64,000 nucleotides of DNA from contig DDFK01000002.1 in NCBI GenBank assembly GCA_002337145.1, positions 124,001 through 188,000 of the forward strand, read 5' to 3'. Below the pieces are notes generated by a model. It saw only the letters and a list, made by a program, of their open reading frames with translations, was not told where the DNA came from and searched no databases. The position numbers and the translations under genes were made by a program. The stretch comes from Chitinophagaceae bacterium UBA1930. Lineage in GTDB: Bacteria > Bacteroidota > Bacteroidia > Chitinophagales > Chitinophagaceae. Within the stretch, counting starts at the first letter, position 1. The number at the start of each line of letters is the position of its first letter. Shown here piece after piece: positions 45,948 through 53,838 of the stretch.

Positions 45948-47975
45948 TTAGTATTTCATCAATTTTTCTATATACCCGCCCAGCCTTCCTTTGGCCATAT
46001 AATTTTTTTCCAGGTCCATATTAAAGGGAATGGGTGTTTCCATGCTTGCACAACGCATAACAGGGGCATCCAATAGTTCAAAGCAATGTTCGCTTATCCA
46101 TGCACTTATCTCGCCACCAATGCCGCCAATCAATGTGTCTTCGTGCAGCAATAAAACCTTGCCTGTTTTTGCAACGGCTTGTTGTATGGCATCATAGTCC
46201 AAGGGTAGCAATGTTCTCAAGTCCAGTATTTCCAAGCTGATGTTTTTGTGTGCCGCAGCATATTCCAATGCCCAATGCACGCCAGAGCCATAGGTAATAA
46301 TGGCAATGTCATTACCTGTTTGTACCGTATTGGCTTTGCCTATTTCTATTTCATAATAGGCATCGGGCACTGGCCCGGTTACACTTCTGTACAATGCCTT
46401 ATGTTCAAAATAGATAACGGGGTTGGGGTCGTTGATTGCCGCAATCAACAAACCTTTTGCATCGTGTGGCGTGCTTGGGTACACCACTTTTAAACCCGGT
46501 ACTTTGGTGAACCATGCCTCGTTGGTCTGGCTGTGAAAGGGGCCCGCACCAACGCCGCCGCCGCAGGGCATGCGTATTATCACATCGGCATTTTGCCCCC
46601 AACGGTAATGTATCTTGGCAAGGTTGTTTACAATTTGATTGAAACCCACTGTTGCAAAATCGGAGAACTGCATTTCCATCATGCTTTTGAAACCTTCGAG
46701 GCTAAGCCCCAATGCAGTACCCACAATGGCACTTTCGCAAAGCGGGGTATTGCGTACCCTTTGCTTGCCAAACTCTTCTACAAAGCCTTCGGTTATTTTA
46801 AATGCACCGCCATATTCTGCAATATCCTGACCCATCAGTACCAGGTTGGCGTGTTGCTTCATACTTTGTTGCAACCCCTGTTTCAGGGCATCAATAAAAC
46901 GCAGTTCGGTTGATGGGCCGTGGTCAATGGTCCACAAACCATCATCACCTAATTTTTTGTTTCCAACAACGGCCAACTGTCTATTATCTGCTGTATTATT
47001 GGCATATACATCGGCCAGTTCCTCTTCGGCAGATGGTACTATGGCTGTAGCCTTGTATGCTTCGGCCAGCTCGGTTTCTATGTACTCCTTTACTTCGTTG
47101 CGTATGCCGGCAGCATAGTAGCTGGTGAGCACGTTTTCCTGTAGCAGGTAATCTTCAAAATTGGTCAAGGGGTCTTTCTTGCCCCATTCTTCAAACAGCT
47201 CTTTGGGAACGTATTTGGTACCGCTTGCTTCTTCGTGTCCACGCATCCTAAAAGTCATGCACTCAATCAGGTAAGGCTTTTTGTTCTTGATGCAATAGTC
47301 CCTCACACCTTTAATGGTATCATATACACTTAAAATATTGTTGCCATCTATTTGCACGCCTTCAATGCCGTAGCCCTTTGCTTTGTCAATCAGGTTCTCG
47401 CAGCGGTACTGTTCGTTGGTTGGGGTACTTAGGCCGTAGCCATTGTTTTCAATAATAAAAATTACAGGCAGGTTCCAAACAGCGGCCACGTTTAAGGCTT
47501 CGTGAAAATCACCCTCGCTGGTACCGCCATCGCCTGTGAAGGCAACAGCCACTTTTTGTTCGTTGCGTAATGCGTAAGCTAGTGCAACACCATCCGCAAT
47601 GGCCAACTGTGGGCCAAGATGCGAAATCATGCCACATATATGATGTTCCTTGGTGCCAAAGTGGAAGCTCCTTTCACGGCCCTTGCTATAGCCTTCCTTA
47701 TTGCCCTGCCACTGCATGAACAGTTTGCTTAAAGGCATTTTTCTGCTGGTAAAAACACCTAGGTTCCTGTGCAGGGGCATGATCCATTCGTCATCTTGCA
47801 AAGCCAGTGTAGTACCCACACTAATTGCCTCCTGGCCAATGCCGCTGAACCATTTGCTTATTTTTCCCTGCCGTAAAAGCACCAGCATTTTTTCTTCGAT
47901 CATCCTGGGAAGCAGCAAGGCTTTGTATAAAGAAATGAGATCCTGATTGGAGAGGTTATGGCGATTGAACTGCAT
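45948..47975 (-). CDS. 2-oxoacid dehydrogenase E1, fused alpha and beta subunits
   Basis: The 675-residue protein joins both E1 subunits of a branched-chain-type 2-oxoacid dehydrogenase complex. The alpha part (about 1-320) holds the thiamine pyrophosphate motif GDGGTSEGDFHEALN...IENNGYGLS; the beta part (about 350-675) holds ALKQGLQQSMKQHANLVLMGQDIAEYGGAFK and MPCGGGVGAGPFHSQTNEAWFTKVPGLKVVYPS, then VLLLHEDTLIGGIGGEISAWI. It decarboxylates a 2-oxoacid (probably branched-chain) and passes the acyl group to E2. No E2 or E3 gene is adjacent. The fusion form is common in Bacteroidota. Confidence 0.93.
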   Translation of the reverse strand: MQFNRHNLSNQDLISLYKALLLPRMIEEKMLVLLRQGKISKWFSGIGQEAISVGTTLALQDDEWIMPLHRNLGVFTSRKMPLSKLFMQWQGNKEGYSKGRERSFHFGTKEHHICGMISHLGPQLAIADGVALAYALRNEQKVAVAFTGDGGTSEGDFHEALNVAAVWNLPVIFIIENNGYGLSTPTNEQYRCENLIDKAKGYGIEGVQIDGNNILSVYDTIKGVRDYCIKNKKPYLIECMTFRMRGHEEASGTKYVPKELFEEWGKKDPLTNFEDYLLQENVLTSYYAAGIRNEVKEYIETELAEAYKATAIVPSAEEELADVYANNTADNRQLAVVGNKKLGDDGLWTIDHGPSTELRFIDALKQGLQQSMKQHANLVLMGQDIAEYGGAFKITEGFVEEFGKQRVRNTPLCESAIVGTALGLSLEGFKSMMEMQFSDFATVGFNQIVNNLAKIHYRWGQNADVIIRMPCGGGVGAGPFHSQTNEAWFTKVPGLKVVYPSTPHDAKGLLIAAINDPNPVIYFEHKALYRSVTGPVPDAYYEIEIGKANTVQTGNDIAIITYGSGVHWALEYAAAHKNISLEILDLRTLLPLDYDAIQQAVAKTGKVLLLHEDTLIGGIGGEISAWISEHCFELLDAPVMRCASMETPIPFNMDLEKNYMAKGRLGGYIEKLMKY

Positions 47976-48130
47976 GTTTGAATTTTGTAGGTGGCTAAGA
48001 TAAATTTTGTTTTGTTACCAAATACACATTAGCCTTTTGGGCTTTGTGCATATATATCCTGCATGGAACATTGGGTAAATATTGCCCATATTGCATCGCT
48101 TTTTTGCATACTGAACCGTATTTTCATGGA

Positions 48131-49009
48131 ATGAAAAAATGGTTGCTGTTCCGTTTGGTTGTTGTGGTTGCTGTCGGTGCGTCTGCACAGGACATTAGTG
48201 GTAATTGGGTTTCTGCAACAACAAGGACCAGTACTTTAAAAAACAGGACGGTGGACAGGGCTTATGAAATAACTATCAACAAGAAAATGAAGTCGTTGGA
48301 GGGCAAGATAAAATCATTTTTCTCCTGGAAGAGCACTTATATGGGTTTTAACTTGTTTGGAAAAGTAGATATGGCTAGGCAGGTATTAACTCTTCATACA
48401 GAAAACCTGAGTTCTTCTGTAACCGGCGACCGGGCCAATATGAAAGATGGCAACCAGTATAAATGGAACTATACATTTGATAGCACAAAGGAATATTTGA
48501 CATTGGTATTGAATGAAACGGACCCACATATTATATTGGACAGCAACATTGTGTTTAGCCGGCCAAGAACAAATAACGCTTACGTTGCTGTGCAGCCAGT
48601 ACCTGTTGGAGTAAAACAGGAAGATTCGTTAACAACTACTGCAACTATAACCCAGACGGTTACAGAAAGAACAAATAAACTGTTCAAGGAAATTATTGCC
48701 GATGCCGATTCGGTGAAAATTGATCTGTATGATGTGGGTGAAATTGATGGCGATTCGGTTGCCCTTTTCCTGAATGGCAAACTGATAGCGGAGCACCAGT
48801 TGCTGAAAGCTTCTGCCACAACATTTAGGATAGTACTGGATAGAAGCTTGCCAGAGAACAGGCTTGTGCTTTTTGCGGAAAACCTGGGCAAAGTGCCGCC
48901 GAATACGGCTTATATGGTCATCACCATTAACAAAAAAGAATATACCCTGAACATGCAAAGCGATGAAAAAACAAATGGGGAGATTGTGTTCAGGTTTGTT
49001 GTTAAATAG
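48131..49009 (+). CDS. Secreted protein of unknown function
   Basis: The 292-residue product has a signal peptide (about 1-19, ending GASAQDISGNWV). Residues 20-150 form a beta-rich domain of lipocalin-like type (DISGNWVSATTRTSTLKNRTVDRAYEITIN...); residues about 185-292 form a second domain (VKIDLYDVGEIDGDSVALFLNGKLIAEHQLL...), which resembles secreted Bacteroidota ligand-binding or calcium-binding modules. I do not know a function. The start at 48131 fits the signal peptide; a longer frame upstream has none. Its last 8 nt overlap the 3' end of the broken doc gene. Confidence 0.7.
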   Translation: MKKWLLFRLVVVVAVGASAQDISGNWVSATTRTSTLKNRTVDRAYEITINKKMKSLEGKIKSFFSWKSTYMGFNLFGKVDMARQVLTLHTENLSSSVTGDRANMKDGNQYKWNYTFDSTKEYLTLVLNETDPHIILDSNIVFSRPRTNNAYVAVQPVPVGVKQEDSLTTTATITQTVTERTNKLFKEIIADADSVKIDLYDVGEIDGDSVALFLNGKLIAEHQLLKASATTFRIVLDRSLPENRLVLFAENLGKVPPNTAYMVITINKKEYTLNMQSDEKTNGEIVFRFVVK

Positions 49010-49380
49010 CTGCAGTATTGTTTTTTAGCCATTCAACAATTTGAGCGAAACTGATTTTGCCTGTAGAAATAGAAATTATAAAAGGGTGGTAGTCCAGATC
49101 ATCAATAGCTAATTGTATATTTTCTGCTTTTAGTAAGGTTGCCATTGCAAGCGGCACCTGTTCTCTTATTACCATCAACAAAGGGATGATTAATGATAAG
49201 GCTTTCGCCAAGGGCGGCAACCTTTTCTATTATTGTTGGATATAAATCTCCTCCATCAAATGTTTGAAATGGTCTTGCAATAGCAGATTCTAATAATCCT
49301 ATATCTCTTATGCCACTGGCACCTCCATATTGTTGGATAGAAAAATCATGAAGTTTGAGAATGTCTTCCAATAAAATCAC
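49002..49380 (-). pseudogene. doc: Doc/Fic-type death-on-curing toxin, broken by a one-base insertion
   Basis: The minus-strand frame from 49380 reads MILLEDILKLHDFSIQQYGG... through the Fic motif HPFVDGNKRTG (residues 65-75) and then leaves the family after AAC. The expected continuation (MATLLKAENIQLAIDDLDYHPF... to a stop at 49002) lies in the next frame. Removing one A/T base at 49149-49150 would restore a full Doc protein of about 125 residues. Doc phosphorylates elongation factor Tu in known systems. The C-terminal part would be lost here, so the toxin is probably inactive unless the shift is a sequencing error or is programmed. It overlaps the antitoxin gene by 4 nt. Confidence 0.8.
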
Positions 49381-49577
49381 TGTGCCAATTTTTTTAATGT
49401 TTCATCAAATTGGCGACTGATTTCTGGATAATGCTGAGCAAGGTTATAGACCTTTTTTTTATCTTGATTAAGTTTTTCAATATGCTCTAATACTTCTTTC
49501 AATGCTGCTTCATTGTTAAGTATTTCTATTTTCTCGTGAATTGCTTTTTTCATTTCCGCTACACTCATAACTTTCAT
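49377..49577 (-). CDS. Antitoxin partner of Doc
   Basis: The 66-residue charged helical protein (MKVMSVAEMKKAIHEKIEIL..., ending QFDETLKKLAQ) lies directly upstream of doc with a 4-nt overlap, as antitoxins do. The sequence resembles the small antitoxin family found before Doc and RelE-type toxins in Bacteroidota and ends in a toxin-neutralising-like tail. A Met three codons in (MSVAEMKK) is another possible start. It shares its upstream region divergently with paaZ. Confidence 0.75.
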   Translation of the reverse strand: MKVMSVAEMKKAIHEKIEILNNEAALKEVLEHIEKLNQDKKKVYNLAQHYPEISRQFDETLKKLAQ

Positions 49578-49626
49578 TTTAAGAATCTAAGTTACAATTT
49601 TCTTTTTACCCATTTTCAAAACCTAC

Positions 49627-49659
49627 CAATCGTTAGCTTTGCTACCTCAATAACGATTG
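49627..49659. promoter_or_regulatory. Possible operator and -7 box of paaZ
   Basis: A perfect 9-bp inverted repeat, CAATCGTTA (49627-49635) and TAACGATTG (49651-49659), has its right arm ending 2 nt before the paaZ ATG. The candidate -7 box TAGCTTTG (49634-49641) overlaps its left arm, so a repressor bound here would block transcription. Confidence 0.45.
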
Positions 49660-49661
49660 AT

Positions 49662-51704
49662 ATGGACAAGCTGGAAAATTATATACTCGGTTCCTGGATA
49701 ACAGGCGATGGTGACGGACAGACATTGTATAATGCAGTCAATGGTAATGCCATTGCAACCGCTTCTACCAAAGGGCTCGACTTTGCAGCCATACTGAACT
49801 ATGCAAGGGAAAATGGCAGTGTTTTACGCAACATGACTTTTCATGAGCGTGGTTTAATGTTAAAGGCATTGGCCATGCATTTAAGGAGCCATCTTGATAA
49901 ATTCTACCAGACTTCCTATCAAACAGGGGCCACAAAAGCCGATAGTTGGGTGGACATTGAAGGCGGTATCGGCAACCTGTTTTCCTATGCATCATTACGC
50001 AGGAAATTTTCTGATGAGCCTTATTGCCTGGATGGGGAATACCATCCGTTAGGCAAACAAAATACTTTTATGGGCCATCACTTGCTTGTACCCAAAGAAG
50101 GCGTTGCCATCCATATCAATGCATTCAATTTTCCGGTATGGGGCATGCTGGAAAAAATTGCCGTGAACCTGTTGGCGGGTGTTCCAGCAGTGGTGAAACC
50201 TGCAACAGTTACTTCCTATTTAACCGAAGCTGTGGTAAAGGAAATCATAGCTTCCAACATCCTGCCCAAAGGGGCATTGCAACTACTTTGTGGTAGTGCA
50301 GGCGATATGTTGGAGCATGTTACCAGCCAGGATATTGTTACGTTTACAGGTTCCGCATCAACAGGCTTAATGTTAAAAAGTGGTAAACGCATACTGGAAG
50401 AAAGCGTGCCGTTTACCATGGAAGCAGATTCCTTGAACTGCATTGTTCTGGGCGATGATGTAACACCCGACATGCCGGAGTGGGATATTTTTATAAAGGA
50501 AGTGCGGAAGGAAATGACAACAAAATGTGGACAGAAGTGTACGGCCATACGCAGGATATTCGTTCCTGAAAACAAGATAGCAGATGTGCAGATTGCCCTT
50601 GGTAAGGCGTTGGCACAAACAACCATTGGAAACCCGCTAAACCCAACGGTAAGGATGGGTTCATTGGCTGGCCAAAGCCAAAAGGCAGAAGTAATGGGCC
50701 AGGTGCAACGGTTACTTGCATCGTCGCAAATTATTTATGGTTCATTGGATAGTGTGGAACTGGTTGATGCCGATGCTGGCAAAGGTGCTTTTATATCGCC
50801 CATATTGCTGTTGAATGAAAACCCATTTGCTTCAAAAGAAGTGCATGAAGTGGAAGCGTTTGGCCCCGTAAGCACTTTGATGCCATATAGGAATATGGAT
50901 GAAGCGATAGCCCTGTCAAAGTTAGGTAAGGGCTCGCTGGTAAGCTCCATTGTTACTGCGTCGCCAGCCATAGCCAAACAATATGTATTGGGTGCAGGGG
51001 CATATCATGGCAGGATACTGGTATTGAATAATGAATGTGCCAAAGAAAGCACCGGTCATGGCTCACCTTTGCCATTGTTGGTACATGGTGGCCCGGGGCG
51101 TGCAGGTGGCGGAGAAGAAATGGGCGGCATGCGTGGCGTAAAACATTATATGCAACGGGTGGCCATTCAGGGTAGCCCAACAATGATTACTGCGGTAAGC
51201 AATGTGTACCAGCCCAATGCAAAAGGCAATCTTGGTGGACCGCATCCCTTTACCAAATATTTTGAAGAACTGCATATTGGCGACCAACTCATCACGGAAA
51301 AAAGATTGATTACCGCTGAGGATATTGACCGGTTTGCCGATTTGAGTGGCGACCATTTCTATGCCCATTTAAAAGAAACCGATTTTAATGGAACGATGTT
51401 TGAAAAACAAGTGGCACACGGCTATTTTATCATGAGTGCCGCTGCTGGCTTGTTTGTGGACAGTTACGAGAAAAACCCTGTATTGTTAAACTATGGTATT
51501 GACGAGTTACGTTTTACCAAACCCGTATATCCAGGTGCAGAGATTTATATTAAATTTACTTGTAAAGAAAAACTGCGGCAGGAGAAGAAAGAAGAAACCG
51601 ACCTTGCCAAAGGCATTGTAAAATGGCTGGTAGAAATGTTTGACGAAACAGATGAACTGATTGGTATTGCAACGATTTTAACGATGGTTAAATACAAGGG
51701 CTAA
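49662..51704 (+). CDS. paaZ: Bifunctional aldehyde dehydrogenase/enoyl-CoA hydratase PaaZ
   Basis: The 680-residue protein joins an NAD(P)-dependent aldehyde dehydrogenase (about 1-515) with a MaoC-type hydratase (about 545-680). The dehydrogenase cysteine is in CGQKCTAIRRIFV, and TFTGSASTGLM is the cofactor-binding motif. The MaoC part has SGDHFYAHLKETDFNG and VAHGYFIMSAAAGLF. PaaZ opens oxepin-CoA and oxidises the aldehyde in phenylacetate degradation. The start at 49662 is where the family begins. No other ring-opening genes (paaABCDE) are in this window. Confidence 0.92.
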   Translation: MDKLENYILGSWITGDGDGQTLYNAVNGNAIATASTKGLDFAAILNYARENGSVLRNMTFHERGLMLKALAMHLRSHLDKFYQTSYQTGATKADSWVDIEGGIGNLFSYASLRRKFSDEPYCLDGEYHPLGKQNTFMGHHLLVPKEGVAIHINAFNFPVWGMLEKIAVNLLAGVPAVVKPATVTSYLTEAVVKEIIASNILPKGALQLLCGSAGDMLEHVTSQDIVTFTGSASTGLMLKSGKRILEESVPFTMEADSLNCIVLGDDVTPDMPEWDIFIKEVRKEMTTKCGQKCTAIRRIFVPENKIADVQIALGKALAQTTIGNPLNPTVRMGSLAGQSQKAEVMGQVQRLLASSQIIYGSLDSVELVDADAGKGAFISPILLLNENPFASKEVHEVEAFGPVSTLMPYRNMDEAIALSKLGKGSLVSSIVTASPAIAKQYVLGAGAYHGRILVLNNECAKESTGHGSPLPLLVHGGPGRAGGGEEMGGMRGVKHYMQRVAIQGSPTMITAVSNVYQPNAKGNLGGPHPFTKYFEELHIGDQLITEKRLITAEDIDRFADLSGDHFYAHLKETDFNGTMFEKQVAHGYFIMSAAAGLFVDSYEKNPVLLNYGIDELRFTKPVYPGAEIYIKFTCKEKLRQEKKEETDLAKGIVKWLVEMFDETDELIGIATILTMVKYKG

Positions 51705-51799
51705 GAGGTTAAAGAGAAAAGGGGGTTTGTTAATGTGTTTAGTTTATCTGCAGCTAACCATGAATGTGTTTACACTTTTTACAGAGTAAAAAACATGCC

Positions 51800-52186
51800 A
51801 TGGATAATAATACTGTTACAGGAATCATTGTTAATGCCGCAATAAAGATTCATAAGGTTATTGGGCCGGGTTGCTATGAAAGAGTATATGAAGAATGCTT
51901 GATGTACGAACTCAACAAACGCAATATTAAAGCGGAAAGGCAATTATTGATGCCCATTGTTTATGAAGAGTTGTATATTAAGGATGCCTATAAGTTAGAT
52001 TTACTTGTGGTAGATAAAATAATAGTGGAGATTAAATGTGCTTATGATTTGAATCCGGTATTTTTTAAACAATTGAGTACACAATTAAGTTTAATGAATC
52101 TAAAACATGGAATACTGCTTAATTTTAAAACCAATTTAATGAGGGATGGCATACATAGGGTATTCAATAATAGGGGAAAGGAATAA
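51800..52186 (+). CDS. GxxExxY family protein
   Basis: The 128-residue protein carries the family's hallmark near the N-terminus, IGPGCYERVYEECLMYEL, then an acidic-basic strand set with YKLDLLVVDKIIVEIKCAYDLN, which resembles a PD-(D/E)xK nuclease core (D, then VEIK). Its function is not established. It is often found as a single gene of irregular occurrence, consistent with transfer. The start MDNNTVTGIIVNAAIKIHK at 51800 agrees with the family. Confidence 0.8.
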   Translation: MDNNTVTGIIVNAAIKIHKVIGPGCYERVYEECLMYELNKRNIKAERQLLMPIVYEELYIKDAYKLDLLVVDKIIVEIKCAYDLNPVFFKQLSTQLSLMNLKHGILLNFKTNLMRDGIHRVFNNRGKE

Positions 52187-52283
52187 AATTAATAAATGCT
52201 AAGTTGACTTTAAGATATCTCTTAGTGTAGTAATGCTCTTTCTCTCGTTTTCTCTTTTAGTCTCTTAGCGAAAAAAATAAATT

Positions 52284-53063
52284 ATGATAGAAGAAATTAA
52301 AGACGGTTATGTAAAAGTTGAAAGGGAACATGGTATAGTTACAATCGAGTTCCATCATCCGCAAAGCAATTCGTTGCCCGGAAAAATTTTGGATGCATTG
52401 GCTAAAGACATACATGCCGAAAGCATCAACCCCGAAACCAAAGTGATCATCCTTCGCTCAACTGGCGATAAGGTCTTTTGTAGCGGTGCATCGTTTGATG
52501 AACTCACTTCCATAAAAAATGAAACGGAAGGTGCAAAATTCTTTAGCGGTTTTGCAAATGTCATCAATGCCATGCGTAAGGCCCCGCAACTGATTATTGC
52601 AAGGGTGCATGGTAAATGTGTTGGTGGTGGCGTTGGGCTTGCAGCAGCAGCAGATTATGCTATTGCATGCGAAGGGGCAGAGGTGAAACTCAGCGAACTC
52701 TCTGTTGGCATCGGGCCATTTGTGGTAGGCCCAGCAGTGGAAAGGAAACTTGGGTTGAGTTCCTTTTCTCAACTGACGATAGACGCCAATTTATGGAGAC
52801 CAGCAGATTGGGCAAGACGTAAAGGACTGTTTGCCGAACTGCACAATGATATTGCTGGTATGGATGACAGCATTACACGTTTGTCAACAGCTCTCTCCAA
52901 ATCAAACCCCGAAGCCATGAAAGAACTAAAGAAAACATTCTGGCAAGGAACTGAACATTGGGACGACCTGCTAAAGGAGCGTGCTGCCATAAGCGGACGC
53001 CTGATATTGAGCGATTACAGCAAGAATTTTATTGCCAAATTCAAAGCAAAGCAAAAAGCATAG
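52284..53063 (+). CDS. Enoyl-CoA hydratase/isomerase family protein
   Basis: The 259-residue crotonase-fold protein has the CoA-binding region (HPQSNSLPGKILDALAKDI, FCSGASFDEL) and the oxyanion loop HGKCVGGGVGLAAAADYAIACEG. The first catalytic Glu of classical hydratases (GGGCEL) is Gly here, while a Glu remains in KLSELSVGIGPFVVGP, so isomerase-like or modified hydratase chemistry is likely. The nearby paaZ suggests a place in aromatic acid or branched-chain acyl-CoA breakdown, but it could also be PaaG-like or methylglutaconyl-CoA hydratase-like. The DNA glycosylase gene starts on its stop codon. Confidence 0.85.
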   Translation: MIEEIKDGYVKVEREHGIVTIEFHHPQSNSLPGKILDALAKDIHAESINPETKVIILRSTGDKVFCSGASFDELTSIKNETEGAKFFSGFANVINAMRKAPQLIIARVHGKCVGGGVGLAAAADYAIACEGAEVKLSELSVGIGPFVVGPAVERKLGLSSFSQLTIDANLWRPADWARRKGLFAELHNDIAGMDDSITRLSTALSKSNPEAMKELKKTFWQGTEHWDDLLKERAAISGRLILSDYSKNFIAKFKAKQKA

Positions 53064-53698
53064 TGGCGATACAGACATTCAATACCCGCAACTTTAAAAA
53101 GTTGTGTAACCATTTGGCGAAGCAGGACAAAGAGCTTCGCCAAATTATTTTGGAGCATGGCCACCCGCCATTGTTTAACCGTGCATCAAATTTTGAAACA
53201 CTCATCCACATTATTCTGGAACAACAGGTTTCCCTGGCATCGGCAAAAGCGGCTTTGCTGAAACTGAAAGAAAGGATTGGAGAGGTGACACCTGATAAGA
53301 TACTGTCACTAACGGATGAAGAACTGCGGGCATGTTATTTCAGCAGACAGAAAACGGTGTATGCAAGATGCTTGGCTAATGCAATTGTTGAAGGGTTGTT
53401 GCACATCGGGTCCCTATCAACAAAAACAGACGATGCCATAAGGACCGAACTCAAAAAAATAAAAGGCATTGGCGATTGGACTGTTGATGTTTTTTTAATG
53501 ATGGCATTGAACAGGACAGACTGCTTTCCTACAGGCGATATTGCTTTAATGAACAGCATCAAACAGGTAAAGCAATTGCCAAAACATGCAACCAAAGAAG
53601 AGATACTATTGCTTGCCGAAACATGGAAACCGCATAGAACCCTTGCTGCATATATACTTTGGTGGGATTATATCAAGAAGCGTAACATGAAATGGTAA
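53063..53698 (+). CDS. DNA-3-methyladenine glycosylase II-like (AlkA/HhH-GPD)
   Basis: The 211-residue protein contains the HhH-GPD core: FETLIHIILEQQVSLASAKAALLKL, the hairpin LKKIKGIGDWTVDVFLMMAL and the catalytic Asp in FPTGDIALMNSIKQV. It removes alkylated purines from DNA. The best start is GTG at 53063, sharing its G with the TAG stop of the preceding gene. An upstream ATG at 52958 would lie deep within that gene and add non-family residues. Direct coupling of a DNA-repair gene to a CoA-enzyme gene is odd and probably reflects compact packing. Confidence 0.88.
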   Translation: MAIQTFNTRNFKKLCNHLAKQDKELRQIILEHGHPPLFNRASNFETLIHIILEQQVSLASAKAALLKLKERIGEVTPDKILSLTDEELRACYFSRQKTVYARCLANAIVEGLLHIGSLSTKTDDAIRTELKKIKGIGDWTVDVFLMMALNRTDCFPTGDIALMNSIKQVKQLPKHATKEEILLLAETWKPHRTLAAYILWWDYIKKRNMKW

Positions 53699-53838
53699 CG
53701 CTTGAATAATTGAATGATGCTACAGTTTTAAACATGGTCATTGTTATTCGCCATCAAACATTGCACATCAGCCACTCATACAATTAAAGAATCCGTTAAC
53801 ATTGCTTTGTGCTACTTATGCTGCATAAATAAATTTTT

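Noticed and set aside
52200..52283. Pyrimidine-rich stretch before the crotonase gene as another heptamer array
   Set aside because: CT-rich units recur, but no consistent 7-bp register could be established.
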